Origin: Pandoraea apista
Lineage (GTDB): Bacteria > Pseudomonadota > Gammaproteobacteria > Burkholderiales > Burkholderiaceae
Length of the DNA: 64,000 nt
Assembly (NCBI RefSeq): GCF_001465595.2
Contig: NZ_CP013481.2
Coordinates: forward strand, 1,798,001 to 1,862,000
Direction: 5' to 3'
Shown one piece after another: positions 36,143 through 46,100 of the stretch. The position numbers and the translations under genes are program-made. The number at the start of each line of letters is the position of its first letter. Within the stretch, counting starts at the first letter, position 1. The notes under the pieces were generated by a model. It made no database searches, had not been told where the DNA came from, and was given only the letters and a program-made list of their open reading frames with translations.

Positions 36143-36168
36143 AAGCCCGCCACTTTGGCGGGCTTTGT
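36143..36168 (+). terminator. Rho-independent terminator, probably of DUF3563
   Basis: AAGCCCGCCA and TGGCGGGCTT form a 10-bp stem with a short loop, followed by TGT. A-rich and T-rich flanks are modest. Confidence 0.75.
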
Positions 36169-36344
36169 CGTTTACGCGCGAAATGGGATGTCGCCCTATG
36201 TATCCCCTGGCGAAATTGGCATCGAGTCATTCCCTGACATTCTCCGACGCCGGGCGTGCCGCATGGTGTTGCTGTTCATGGCGACGATTTCTGAGACGTC
36301 TTCCTAATCAGCACCCCGACGACGGAAGATGCAGTCGGCCGTCG

Positions 36345-36378
36345 CGCCCCGGATCTGTTCGCAGGCCGGGGCGTTTTT
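36345..36378 (+). terminator. Orphan plus-strand terminator
   Basis: CGCCCCGG (36345-36352) pairs with CCGGGGCG (36365-36372) and is followed by six T residues. The orientation is plus, but no plus-strand gene ends here; on the minus strand it could still act as a hairpin past the gene at 36403. Confidence 0.75.
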
Positions 36379-36402
36379 TCATCGGCGCGGATCGTCGATC
36401 GT

Positions 36403-36867
36403 CTACTTCTCGATGGTGAATTCGGTAGCGATCGCGGCACCATTGGCAAGCGAAGTCACGCCGTAGTACTTGTCGCCGACCTTGAACATGAAACGGCACC
36501 AGTTCTCGGTGAGCGCTCGCCATTCCAGGTTCACACAGTACGACCCGTTATCGTTGACCGACCAAGTGCCGGTCGCGTGGGCGACCTGAACCAGACGTCC
36601 CCCCGATCCGAGATTGCCCTTGTTGTCGCTCGTGGCATTGAGCGAGCCATTGGTTTCGTTGACCCATTTTCGTGTACTGCCGTTGCCGATGACGTTAGTG
36701 ATGTGGGCGCCCGGCATCAGTGAACGCAAGTCGTCAACGCTGAGTTGCTGGCCGTTGGCGTTCTTGAGGTCGGACAGGTGCATCGGGTCGGCGTACACGA
36801 GCGACGACAGCGCGAGCAGGCCGACGGCGATGAAGGCGGTGAGGGGGGAAGCGAAGCGGGGAACCAT
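36403..36867 (-). CDS. Small exported protein of unknown function
   Basis: Protein of 154 residues with a clear signal peptide (hydrophobic core AFIAVGLLALSSL, probable cleavage after VYA). The mature part contains LSVDDLRSLMPGAHI, a beta-rich middle with GNGSTRKWVNE, TGTWSVNDNGSYC, and an aromatic end with WCRFMFKVGDKYYGV. Two cysteines (in SYCVNLEW and ENWCRFMF) could form a disulfide. The pattern resembles DUF995-like periplasmic proteins, but I am not sure of the family. GGAGTC lies before the ATG. Single gene. Confidence 0.75.
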   Translation of the reverse strand: MVPRFASPLTAFIAVGLLALSSLVYADPMHLSDLKNANGQQLSVDDLRSLMPGAHITNVIGNGSTRKWVNETNGSLNATSDNKGNLGSGGRLVQVAHATGTWSVNDNGSYCVNLEWRALTENWCRFMFKVGDKYYGVTSLANGAAIATEFTIEK

Positions 36868-37082
36868 GATGACTCCTGAACGTAGCTCAACTCACGTCCG
36901 GCGCGCGTATGCGTCGCCTGACGTTGTCGTTCCGTGCTCGGGGCACGGTGTCGCTATCGGTCCGGGTCTTGCGTAGTGATGCGTTACCACTATAGGCGAC
37001 GTGCCGACATCTGCACAGTCTGGTGCACCCCGGACATGCGGCCTGTCGGCGACCGCATGAATCCAGGGTGCTGGAGCCTACC

Positions 37083-37748
37083 TCAATCGGTGCCGTACTT
37101 CGGCGAACGCGGGCCGTAGAGCAGGCCGTTGGCGCGCCCTGCAGAGAGCAGGCGCGCATTGGCTGTGCCCGCGACCGTGTAACCGGCGTTCGACACACTG
37201 TTCACGATCTGCTTGACTGCCGCCGTGATCAGCATGCCGATCAGGCCGCCGCCGCTGTTGTTGTTGCCTTCGTTGTTCGAGGCGCTGGCCGCACCACTCC
37301 ACAACTTGGCGCCGTTGCGAAGATCGATGAGTTCGGCCGAGACCGTCACCACCGTGGCGCTGTCTAACACCATGTACTTCGTACCGTACTGCGAGATCTT
37401 GATGTAGAGCGCAGCGTCGGCACCGAAGATCTCACGCAGTTTGGCCGGGCTCACCTGATGGATGTCACCGGCGACCGTCAGTCCGTTCTGACGGAACGAT
37501 TCGTCGACCAATGTCACCGGCATCACGTAGTAGCCCGCCTCGCCCAGCGGTACCGTCACCTGCGACAGCACACTGTAAGTCGCGTCGATGTCGGGCGATT
37601 CGTTCAGCGGCGGCAACACCAGAATCGACTTGGGCTTGCTTTCCTTGAAGGCGGTGTAGTCGTACGGCTTGGGCTGATGCACCGCGCAACCGGTCATCAC
37701 GGCTGCCAGTGCCGCTACTGCCATCCATTTACAGAGTCGCACCATCAT
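37083..37748 (-). CDS. DUF799 (GNA1162-like) lipoprotein
   Basis: Predicted lipoprotein of 221 residues with a signal peptide ending in the lipobox VMTGC (Cys21). The body has SILVLPPLNESPDIDATY, YYVMPVTLVDES and GADAALYIKISQYGTKY, typical of DUF799, a family that includes the neisserial surface antigen GNA1162 and has a TolB-N-like fold. A Gly/Asn-rich stretch (EGNNNSGGGLIG) and a possible amphipathic segment follow. Its ATG overlaps the DUF4810 stop by four bases (ATGA), so translation is coupled. Last gene of the CsgG-DUF4810-DUF799 operon. Confidence 0.88.
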   Translation of the reverse strand: MMVRLCKWMAVAALAAVMTGCAVHQPKPYDYTAFKESKPKSILVLPPLNESPDIDATYSVLSQVTVPLGEAGYYVMPVTLVDESFRQNGLTVAGDIHQVSPAKLREIFGADAALYIKISQYGTKYMVLDSATVVTVSAELIDLRNGAKLWSGAASASNNEGNNNSGGGLIGMLITAAVKQIVNSVSNAGYTVAGTANARLLSAGRANGLLYGPRSPKYGTD

Positions 37749-38116
37749 TGTTTGGCCTCCGTGGTCTTGTTCTTGAGGAGAAAGTCGATGTAACCAGCCG
37801 ATTCGGGAAACAACTGTTTCTCGGTCTGAAATTCCTCGACCATCTTGTCGGACTTGCCCACAGAGCCATAGAGCAGGCCGAGGTGGGCGTGAAAGCCCGG
37901 AGGCGCAGCGTTATTGCTGGCTTTGATCTTCTCGAGATCGCGCTCGAGCACAATGATCTGCGCTTCCTTCGATTCGCCCTTGAAGTATTCGTAGACTTGC
38001 GGCTGATAGCTTTCCCAGTCGTACAGGGGCTTGGGTGGCGTGGCGCAGCCAGTGAGCAGTGCGCCACCGACGATGGCCGCCATGGCGGCGCGGCCGGATA
38101 GAAACTTGCGATTCAT
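37745..38116 (-). CDS. DUF4810 lipoprotein
   Basis: Small lipoprotein of 123 residues with the lipobox LLTGC (Cys24). The DUF4810 signature is visible right after: PPKPLYDWESYQPQVYEYFK. A TPR-like helical part follows (APPGFHAHLGLLYGSVGKSD), with FPESAGYIDFLLKN at the end. Middle gene of the three-lipoprotein operon; it overlaps DUF799 by four bases and lies 119 bases after the CsgG-like gene. Function unknown. Confidence 0.87.
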   Translation of the reverse strand: MNRKFLSGRAAMAAIVGGALLTGCATPPKPLYDWESYQPQVYEYFKGESKEAQIIVLERDLEKIKASNNAAPPGFHAHLGLLYGSVGKSDKMVEEFQTEKQLFPESAGYIDFLLKNKTTEAKQ

Positions 38117-38235
38117 GGCGAGAGATATCCTGACAGGCATGCAGCAGCGGGCGAACGCGTGCCCGCACTGACGTGCGAAACCGAACGCGTTGCGCGCGAC
38201 ACACTGCGGCATGCAGCAATAGTGAGTGGGTGAGC

Positions 38236-38919
38236 TTACTTGCCGGGCTTCCAGGCACCGCTTTCGATGCCGGCGACCAGATTGTTGACGGCTTCGCGCA
38301 TCGCGAGGTCAAGCACCTTGCCGTTGAGCGTCGAGTCATAGCCCGCAGTGCCGCCGAAGCCGATCACTTCGCGGTTCGACAGCGCAAACTCACCCGCGCC
38401 ACCGCTCGAATAGACGACTTCCGACGTAGCAATGTCGACCACGTTCAGGTTGACCTTGGCGTAAGCGACCTGCTCGCGGCCCCGGCCGAGAATACCGAAG
38501 AGTTGCTTGTCGCCCACTTCCTTGCGACCGAACTCGACAACGTCGCCGGTGATCACGTAGTCGGCACCCTTGAGCGTTTGCTGGGTCTTCTTGATATCGG
38601 CTTCCTGACGGATCTCGGCCATGTTGTCGCGGTCGAGCACGTTGAAGCGATTGGTTTGTTGCAGATGCGTAATCAGGATCGTCTTGGCCTGGCTGCCGAG
38701 TCGGTCGACGTTATCGGAAAAAACGCCACGCATGTACGCAGAACGGTTGTCGAACTTGCCGACAGCGATCGGCGTGCGTACCCCCACGTACGGACGGCTG
38801 GCACTTTCCACCTTGGCGACTTGCATGGTGCGCGAGCTTTCGGTGGCGCAACCGCCAAGCACGCCGACGGCGACCATGGCGGCGCTGAGCAGCGCAATGC
38901 TGGACTTGCTTTTCTGCAC
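38236..38919 (-). CDS. CsgG/HfaB-family outer-membrane lipoprotein
   Basis: Lipoprotein of 227 residues with the lipobox VLGGC (Cys24). The CsgG core is recognisable: IAVGKFDNRSAYMRGVFSD, NRFNVLDRDNMAEI, LKGADYVITGDVVEFG and a final conserved AMREAVNNLV. CsgG forms a nine-subunit pore for curli secretion, but no csgA, csgB, csgE or csgF is near and the protein is shorter than E. coli CsgG (277 residues), so curli export is unlikely here. It starts with GTG. First gene of the operon with DUF4810 and DUF799. Confidence 0.87.
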   Translation of the reverse strand: MQKSKSSIALLSAAMVAVGVLGGCATESSRTMQVAKVESASRPYVGVRTPIAVGKFDNRSAYMRGVFSDNVDRLGSQAKTILITHLQQTNRFNVLDRDNMAEIRQEADIKKTQQTLKGADYVITGDVVEFGRKEVGDKQLFGILGRGREQVAYAKVNLNVVDIATSEVVYSSGGAGEFALSNREVIGFGGTAGYDSTLNGKVLDLAMREAVNNLVAGIESGAWKPGK

Positions 38920-39042
38920 GGTGATACCCCTGTATGTGTTATGACCCGGCAGGCGATGCGTGGTGGCGTCGCACTGTCACGAGCCTCTGATCTCTTCCCG
39001 ATTCGTAGTGCTTTACTGTTTTTCGTTCGGGCAAGGGGAGCG

Positions 39043-39051
39043 ATCTTAGCA
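39043..39051 (-). promoter_or_regulatory. Extended -10 promoter candidate for the CsgG operon
   Basis: TGCTAAGAT on the minus strand is an extended -10 element, about 125 bases before the GTG start. No good -35 is seen. Confidence 0.4.
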
Positions 39052-39211
39052 CGCTCTTTTTGCGAGTTGATACCCCGTAATACGAGGCATACGCTCGCTG
39101 CGCTAAGCAGCGAGCGGCGCTTGGCGATTCACTCGCACAGTATTCCCCTCATGTTTTTGACAGGAGTTGCCATGGCCGACAGCGACGCTTGCCCGCTGCC
39201 GCCTCGCGGCT

Positions 39212-40522
39212 TTAGTCGAGTCCGAAAATCAGCAACAGGTTGGTACCGGTGATGACGGCGAAGAGGACCCATGCAAACACTTGCGTGGGACGTCCGATGG
39301 TGTCGCCGTTCATCACGCGTGGGTCGCTGACCGAGCGGATCAGCGGCCACATGGCGAACGGCAGTTGCAGGCTGAGCAGCACCTGACTCCATACGAGCAA
39401 CTTGCCGACGGCACCGTCGCCCAGCCACAGCACGCCGATCAGCGCAGGCACGAGTGCGAGTCCTCGGGTAATCAGGCGGCGCTGGTAGCAGGGGATCTTC
39501 ATTTTCAGAAAGCCATCCATGATGACTTGCCCGGCGATGGTGCCGGTGAGCGTCGAGCTTTGCCCGGATGCCAGCAAGGCGATACCGAACAGGAACGCAG
39601 CCGCACTGCCCGCAATCGGTGTGATGAGCAGATACGCCTGCTCGATATCGGTGACGTTGGTCTGGCCGCTGGCGTGAAATACCGAACCGGCAAGAATCAG
39701 AATGGCCGCATTCACGCCCATGGCGATCACCAGCGAGACCCAGGTGTCGATGCGAACCAGCATGAGGGTATCGCGCACATCGCCGCGCTTGCCCCCGACC
39801 ACGCGCCGCGTCTGCACGACGGAGGAGTGCAGGTAGAGGTTGTGGGGCATGATCGTGGCGCCGACGATACCGAGCGCCAGCACGATGGCGTCGCGCCGGT
39901 CGTGGCTGGGGGCGCCGGGCACGAGGCCCGCGGCCACGGCATGCCAGTCGGGCGGCACCATCGCTACCTGCGCCACAAAGCAGAACGCCATTGTGCCGAT
40001 CAGCCCGAAGACGATGGCTTCGATCTGCCGAAAGCCTTTGCCCTGCAACCCGAGCACGATCATCGTGTCGAGCGCGGTGAGTACGATGCCCCAGGCGATC
40101 GGCACGCCCAGCAGCAGTTTGAACGCGAGTGCGCAGCCGAGGACTTCGGCGATATCGCAGGCGATGATCGAGATCTCGGCGGTGATCCATTGCACGAGGC
40201 GTCCCGCGCGGCCATAGCGGTCGTAGCTCGCCTGCGCGAGGTCGCGTCCGGCCACCAGACCCAGCCGGGCGGCAAGCATCTGCAGAAAGATGGCTGCGAG
40301 GCTCGAGAGCGCGACCACCCAAAGCAGCGAGTAGCCGAATTGCGATCCGGCCTGAATGTCCGTCGCCCAGTTGCCGGGGTCCATGTAACCGATCGCGACG
40401 AGCAGTCCGGGACCGGCGAAGCGTTTGAGCTTGATCCAGCGCGATTCGCGCGCGTCGATGACGATGCTGCCCTTGACCTCGGAGGGGCAGAAGGGCGCGG
40501 TGGCTGTGGTTGGCAGAGGCAT
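39212..40522 (-). CDS. mntH: Nramp-type divalent metal:proton symporter MntH
   Basis: Inner-membrane importer of Mn2+ (and possibly Fe2+), 436 residues with 11 or so helices. The metal-binding motif DPGN lies at 48-51 (IGYMDPGNWATD), and the helix-6 motif appears as GATIMPHNLYLHS. Other family segments: LAQASYDRYG, CDIAEVLGCALAF and SGQSSTLTGTIAGQ. The start giving MPLPTT fits related proteins; an ATG 75 bases upstream is possible, and neither has a strong ribosome-binding site. Divergent from imuA. Confidence 0.94.
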   Translation of the reverse strand: MPLPTTATAPFCPSEVKGSIVIDARESRWIKLKRFAGPGLLVAIGYMDPGNWATDIQAGSQFGYSLLWVVALSSLAAIFLQMLAARLGLVAGRDLAQASYDRYGRAGRLVQWITAEISIIACDIAEVLGCALAFKLLLGVPIAWGIVLTALDTMIVLGLQGKGFRQIEAIVFGLIGTMAFCFVAQVAMVPPDWHAVAAGLVPGAPSHDRRDAIVLALGIVGATIMPHNLYLHSSVVQTRRVVGGKRGDVRDTLMLVRIDTWVSLVIAMGVNAAILILAGSVFHASGQTNVTDIEQAYLLITPIAGSAAAFLFGIALLASGQSSTLTGTIAGQVIMDGFLKMKIPCYQRRLITRGLALVPALIGVLWLGDGAVGKLLVWSQVLLSLQLPFAMWPLIRSVSDPRVMNGDTIGRPTQVFAWVLFAVITGTNLLLIFGLD

Positions 40523-40645
40523 GGGGGGAGGGAATTCGTCCAATGGCGTCAACGTTATCCGGGCCGGCGTTCGCTCGCAAGCCTGATTCAAGATCATGAC
40601 GCCAGGCGTTGCATAGATAGCGCAAAAACAGAATGCAGGCTGCTA

Positions 40646-40665
40646 TACTGTACATTCATACAGTA
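40646..40665 (+). promoter_or_regulatory. LexA box of the imuA-imuB-dnaE2 cassette
   Basis: TACTGT-N8-ACAGTA fits the CTGT-N8-ACAG SOS consensus with extended symmetry. It overlaps a TATACT -10 at 40644-40649 and ends 13 bases before the imuA ATG, so bound LexA would block transcription. Confidence 0.94.
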
Positions 40666-40678
40666 TTTTGGTTGAGCA

Positions 40679-41572
40679 ATGACCTTGCCGCTTTCCTCTT
40701 TGCCTGCCGGGCTTTGGCGCGCCAGTGAGCTGGCGCGTTGCCAACGTGCTGGTCACACCACGGGCTTTGCCGCGCTCGACGCCGAGTTGCCCGGCGCCGG
40801 GTGGCCGCATGGCGCGGTAACGGAATTGTTGAGCGAGCGTCCGGGCATTGGCGAATGGCGGTTGCTGGCGCCGGTGTTGCGCGATCTGACTCAGGCGGGG
40901 CAGCCGGTGATGGTGGTTGCGCCGCCGATGCTGCCGTATGCCCCGGCGCTGGCAGGCTGGGGAATCGACCTGCGCTGGCTCAGTGTCGTGATGCGTCCGC
41001 CTTGTCAGACACGTTCGCGTCCGGTGGCAGGGACACGCGGTGGACGCGGCGGGCGCGGCGGGCGCAGCGTGACGGCCGAGGATCGGGACATGCTCTGGTG
41101 TGCCGAGCAGGCGCTCAAAAGCGCGTGCTGCGGTGCGGTGCTGACCTGGCTTCCTGCCGCAACGCCGGAGCAGATCCGGCGGCTTCAGGTCGCGGCGGGT
41201 GGCGGCGAGACGCTGACCTGGGTGATACGCAGACCCGCCGCCGCGGCCACGGCGTCGGCGGCGCCGCTGAGGTTGGGGCTGAGCGTCGGGGAAGGGAGCC
41301 GCCTCGGCGTGCAGTTTCACAAGCGTCGCGGACCGCCTCGTCTTGAGCCGCTCTGGTTGACGTTGCCAGCGCCCTATACGCGTGCCCCACAACCGGTGAC
41401 GGGAATTGCCGACGATGAGCGGCCGATGCTTGTCAGGCCCGATCCGGCCCCTTCGATCGCACCGTCCACGGTGTCTTTGGTTTCTGCTTCCGGAGTCTCG
41501 CATGGCTTGCTGGATCGCCCTGCATCTGCCATATCTGGCGCTCGAGATCGCCTCTCCGCGCACGCTGGCTGA
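40679..41572 (+). CDS. imuA: ImuA, SOS mutagenesis accessory protein
   Basis: RecA-like accessory protein of 297 residues for error-prone translesion synthesis. Family features are the N-terminal LWRASELARCQRAGHTTGFAA-type start (in part WRASELARCQ), the segment ELPGAGWPHGAVTELLSE and MLPYAPALAGWGIDL. A Gly/Arg run (GGRGGRGGR, about residues 120-128) interrupts the middle and looks like a lineage-specific insertion. First gene behind the LexA box; its 3' end overlaps imuB by 71 bases. Confidence 0.92.
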   Translation: MTLPLSSLPAGLWRASELARCQRAGHTTGFAALDAELPGAGWPHGAVTELLSERPGIGEWRLLAPVLRDLTQAGQPVMVVAPPMLPYAPALAGWGIDLRWLSVVMRPPCQTRSRPVAGTRGGRGGRGGRSVTAEDRDMLWCAEQALKSACCGAVLTWLPAATPEQIRRLQVAAGGGETLTWVIRRPAAAATASAAPLRLGLSVGEGSRLGVQFHKRRGPPRLEPLWLTLPAPYTRAPQPVTGIADDERPMLVRPDPAPSIAPSTVSLVSASGVSHGLLDRPASAISGARDRLSAHAG

Positions 41573-43109
41573 CGCGTCGACCCACGGGCAGGCCGACACA
41601 ACGGTCGTGCTCGCGCAGTCGCGTGTGTGGCAGGCGAGTGAAGCGGCGCAGGCTGCGGGGGTAAAACCGGGCATGCGTCGTGGCGGCGTGCTGGCGTTGC
41701 TACCACAAGCGAGATTTCACGATCGCGACGAGGCCGCCGAGACCGTAGCACTGGAAGCGCTGGCGCTGGCGTTGCTGCGTTTCGGGCCGGATGTTGCCAT
41801 CGCTGCGCCGCAATGTGTGTTGATCGACGCAGCACCGAGCCTGCGCCTGTTCGGCGGTCTGGCATCGTTGGTGGCGCAGGTGCTCGAGAGTGCCGAGGCA
41901 CTGGGGCATCGTGCGTCGCTGGGCATTGCCGCTACGGCCAGCGCAGCGGTGCTTCTCGCACTGGCCGGCGAATGGGCCTTGCCGACGCCGCCAGGGCGAA
42001 TGCCCCTTCCGATACCGATGCCGGCCACGGCACCCATACCGACGCCGACGCCCATACCCATACCCACTCCGGCCGATCTCCCGCAACAACTCGACTCACT
42101 TTCGGTGACGTTATTGGCCGAGGCACAGCCGTGGCTCGACTGGCTTGCACAAATCGGCTGTGCGACGTTGGGCGAATTGCGTGCGCTGCCCGCGGCGGGC
42201 GTACGTCGCCGCTGTGGCGCCGATCTTCCCGCCGCACTCTCCCGGGCCTACGGCGAGGCGCCTGAGTCACCCCATTGGTATCGCGCACCGCCACACTTCG
42301 AGGCGGTGCTGCCGCTGCCATCGCTCACCCATGACATCGACGTGTTGCTCTTCGGCCTGCGCCGTTTGCTTGCGCAACTCACGGGGTGGCTGTCCGCAGG
42401 GCAACTGGCCACGCGCGCGCTCACGCTGGTACTCGAGCACGAGCCGCTAGGGCGGCAAACGCTGGCGCCGACGCGCTTCGACATCCGCCTCGCCGAAGCG
42501 AGTGCCGCGCCTGCACACTTGTTGTCGCTGTGCAAGGAACGGCTCGCCCGCTCGCCGTTAGTCGCCCCGGTGCTGACCTTGCGTCTCGACATCACGCAAA
42601 CGGCCCCGCACGTTCCGCAAAGTGGCTCGCTGCTGCCCGAGCCGGGACGCGCCCGGCAGGATTTTGTGCAACTGTTGGAGCGCGTGGCGGCACGTCTGGG
42701 CGACGAGCATGTACGGCGTTTGCAGGTGCGTGGCGATCACAGGCCCGAGGCGGCGTTCGTCAGCGTGCCGTATGGGACGCCCGCGCGCGCGACACAGAGC
42801 GCCGATGGCAAGACACCCGGTACGAGCCGTCATTTGCCGGATGGCGAGCGGCCGTTGCCGCCGCGTCCGGCGTGGCTGCTCGATACGCCGCAGCGGCTCA
42901 GCGTGCAGCAGGAGCGACCGTGGCGGCAGGGGCCGTTGCAACTGCTGAGTGGCCCGGAGCGTATCGAAGCCGGCTGGTGGGAGCCGGGCACCGTCACGCG
43001 CGACTATTTCATTGCAGCCGATACCGAGGGGGCATTGCTGTGGGTGTTTCGTGAGCGTCCCGTGAAAGGGGCGGACGCCGCGTGGTATTTGCATGGCCTG
43101 TTCGGCTGA
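41502..43109 (+). CDS. imuB: ImuB, catalytically inactive Y-family polymerase homologue
   Basis: Protein of 535 residues that bridges ImuA, DnaE2 and the beta clamp in the mutasome. It has the Y-family layout, but the acidic residues are replaced: the N-terminus reads WIALHLPYLALEIA rather than a D-containing motif, and the later site reads VLIDAAPSLRLFGG. Residues about 163-192 are a Pro-rich linker (PIPMPATAPIPTPTPIPIPT) encoded by short near-repeats, absent from a minimal Y-family fold. GGAG lies six bases before the ATG, inside imuA. Confidence 0.92.
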   Translation: MACWIALHLPYLALEIASPRTLADASTHGQADTTVVLAQSRVWQASEAAQAAGVKPGMRRGGVLALLPQARFHDRDEAAETVALEALALALLRFGPDVAIAAPQCVLIDAAPSLRLFGGLASLVAQVLESAEALGHRASLGIAATASAAVLLALAGEWALPTPPGRMPLPIPMPATAPIPTPTPIPIPTPADLPQQLDSLSVTLLAEAQPWLDWLAQIGCATLGELRALPAAGVRRRCGADLPAALSRAYGEAPESPHWYRAPPHFEAVLPLPSLTHDIDVLLFGLRRLLAQLTGWLSAGQLATRALTLVLEHEPLGRQTLAPTRFDIRLAEASAAPAHLLSLCKERLARSPLVAPVLTLRLDITQTAPHVPQSGSLLPEPGRARQDFVQLLERVAARLGDEHVRRLQVRGDHRPEAAFVSVPYGTPARATQSADGKTPGTSRHLPDGERPLPPRPAWLLDTPQRLSVQQERPWRQGPLQLLSGPERIEAGWWEPGTVTRDYFIAADTEGALLWVFRERPVKGADAAWYLHGLFG

Positions 43110-43129
43110 GCCCATCGATTCCCGGTCTT

Positions 43130-46100
43130 ATGAATTTCGACGATTTCCTGCCATGGCAAGGCCCGACCGAAGGGCTGGCCGCCAACGACGAGAGTGCCGA
43201 ACCGGCAGACCCGCGCGCGGCCGATGACGGCAGCCTGCCCGCGTATGCCGAATTGCACTGTTTGTCAAACTTCTCGTTTCAGCGCGGGGCGTCGCACCCG
43301 GAGGAGCTGATCGCGCGTGCGGCGTATCTCGGTTACACCGCGCTGGCGATCACCGACGAGTGTTCGCTTGCCGGCGTGGTTCGCGCATTGGCCGAAGGGG
43401 TCAAGCATTCCGCCGTGTCGCTGATCGTGGGCAGCGAGTTTCGTCTGACGCCGGAGCGCGAAGCCGACACGCTTGGCATGGTGCATCTGGTTGCGCTGGC
43501 GCAGCATCGCGAAGGCTACGGCAATCTCTCCGAGATGATTACGCTCGGCCGCATGCGTGGTCCGAAGCGGAGTTATCGTTTGCATACCCGGGACTTCAGC
43601 GCACCGGCGAGCGAGCAGGCGCATTTGCGAGGGCTGCCGGGGTGCCTGATGATTCTGGTGCCGGATGCCGACGCGAGTCATGAGCGCACCCTCGCGCAAA
43701 CCCGCTGGGCGGCGCAAACCTTTGGCGAAGGGCGTGTGTGGCTGGCGCTGGAGCGCCGTCATCGTGCCGACGACGAAGCGCATCTGGCTCGCTTGCGTGC
43801 AATTTCCGCCGAGTGCGGCGTGCCGCTCGTCGCTACCGGTCATGTCCTCATGCATGTGCGCTCGCGCAAGCCGTTGCAGGACACACTGACCGCCATCGGG
43901 TTGGGCAAGCCGGTGCAAGCGTGCGGGCTGGCGCTTGCGGCCAATGCAGAGCAGCATCTGCGCACGCGGCTGCGGCTCGCGTGGCTTTACCCCTCCGATA
44001 CGCTGGCCGAGACAGTGGCGATCGCTTCGCGGTGCCATTTCGATCTGCGCAGTCTGCGTTACGAGTATCCGGAAGAGTTGGTGCCTGCCGGTCACACGCC
44101 GGTGACGTATTTGCGGCAGGAGGTCGAGGCGGGGGCGAAGCAACGCTATCCGAACGGGCTGCCGCAGAAAGTGCGCGATCTTATCGAGGACGAACTGACA
44201 CTCATTGGCGATCTCGAATACGAGCCGTATTTCCTGACGGTCTACGACATCGTGCGTTACGCCCGCAGTCAGAACATTCTGTGTCAGGGGCGCGGGTCGG
44301 CAGCGAATTCGGCGGTGTGCTATTGCCTTGGCATTACGGCAGTCAATCCTGACGAAGTGCAGTTGCTGTTCGGACGTTTCCTGTCCCGGGAGCGCAAGGA
44401 GCCGCCCGATATCGACGTGGACTTCGAGCATCAGCGGCGCGAAGAGGTGATCCAGTACATCTACAGGAAATACGGCACCGATCGTGCGGCGCTTGCCGCA
44501 ACGGTGATCTCGTATCGCATGCGCAGTGCGGTGCGCGACACGGGACGCGCGCTGGGCATCGATCTGTCGATCGTCGAGCAGATTGCGCAGAGCCAGCAAT
44601 GGTGGGATGGCCGGGAGAATCTGCTCGCGCGCATGGCGGCACAGGGGTTGTCGCCCGATGCGCCGACCACGCAGTTATGGGCCGATCTGGTGGCGCGACT
44701 GATCGGCTTTCCCCGGCATTTGTCGCAGCATGTGGGCGGCTTCGTGATTTCTCGCGACAGGCTCTCGCGGCTTGTGCCGATCGCGCCGGCGGCGATGGAA
44801 GATCGTTACGTCATTCAATGGGACAAGGACGATATCGAGACTCTCAAGCTGCTCAAGGTCGACGTGCTGGCGCTCGGCATGCTGAGTGCGTTGCGCCGCA
44901 CACTCGATCTGCTTGGCGAGTGGCGCGGTGCGCCGATGGAACTTGCCGACATTCCACGGGACGATCCGGCGACATACGGCATGATTCGTCGTGCCGACAC
45001 GATTGGCGTGTTCCAGATTGAGTCGCGAGCACAAATGAGCATGTTGCCGCGTCTGAAGCCGGACAAGTTCTACGATCTGGTGATTGAAGTGGCGATTGTG
45101 CGGCCGGGGCCGATTCAGGGCGGTATGGTGCATCCGTATCTGCGTCGCAAGCAGGGCAAAGAGGAAGTGATTTATCCGCGCGAGGAAATCAAGGCCGCAC
45201 TTGAGCGCACGCTCGGTGTGCCGATTTTTCAGGAACAGGTGATGCAGATCGCGATGATTGCTGCCGATTTCACGCCGGGCGATGCCGATCAGTTGCGCCG
45301 GTCGATGGCCGCGTGGAAGCGCAAGGGGGGGCTGGAGAAATTCCAGACCCGCATCATCAGCGGCATGCTGAAGAACGGTTATCCGCAGGCGTTTGCCGAG
45401 GCGATCTGCCGGCAGATCGAGGGCTTTGGCGAGTACGGTTTTCCCGAAAGTCATGCGGCGAGCTTTGCGTTGCTGGCCTACGCGAGTGCGTGGCTCAAGT
45501 GCCATGCGCCTGAGATGTTCCTTTGTGGGTTGCTCAACAGTTTGCCGATGGGGTTCTATTCGGCGTCGCAATTGGTGCAGGACGCGCGGCGGCATCGCGT
45601 CGAGGTGCGCGCCATCGATGTCTGTGTGAGCGACGTGGAGTCGCGCCCCGAGGCGCGGACCGGGCGGTATGGCAATGCGCGCCGGCCGGCAGTGCGGCTG
45701 GGGCTGTCGCTGGTTCGGGGCTTGTCCGACGAGGGCGCGCGGGCAATCGAGCGCGCGCGCCGGCAACGGCCGTTCACCGACATTGACGATTTGACGGCGC
45801 GCGCGACATTGTCGCGACGCGATCTCGACGCACTCGCCGCCGCCGACGCGCTATCGGCGTTGCTGGGTGGGCGACGTCAGGCGCGCTGGACGGTTGCGGC
45901 GTGGCAGCCGCCCACACCGCTGCTGGGGGCGACGGCGCTGCGCGATGCGGTGCCGGGCAGCCGCGACGAGCAGGTGTCATTGCCGCCGATGCCCGAGGGG
46001 CAGGACATCGTGGCCGATTACGCGAGCACGGGGCTGACGCTGCGTCGCCACCCGTTGCTGCTGTTGCGGGAGAAGCTCACGAGAATGCGGGTAATGACGG

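Larger units (their letters stand above)
35970..36402. other. Intergenic region with two terminators, no clear gene
   Basis: This 433-base gap separates the DUF3563 gene from the convergent exported-protein gene. It holds a terminator at 36143-36168 and a second one at 36345-36378 with no obvious gene between them. Short open frames present there lack ribosome-binding sites and family features. Confidence 0.5.

Noticed and set aside
36071..36307. Open frame of 78 codons after DUF3563
   Set aside because: A strong terminator lies inside it and no ribosome-binding site is present.
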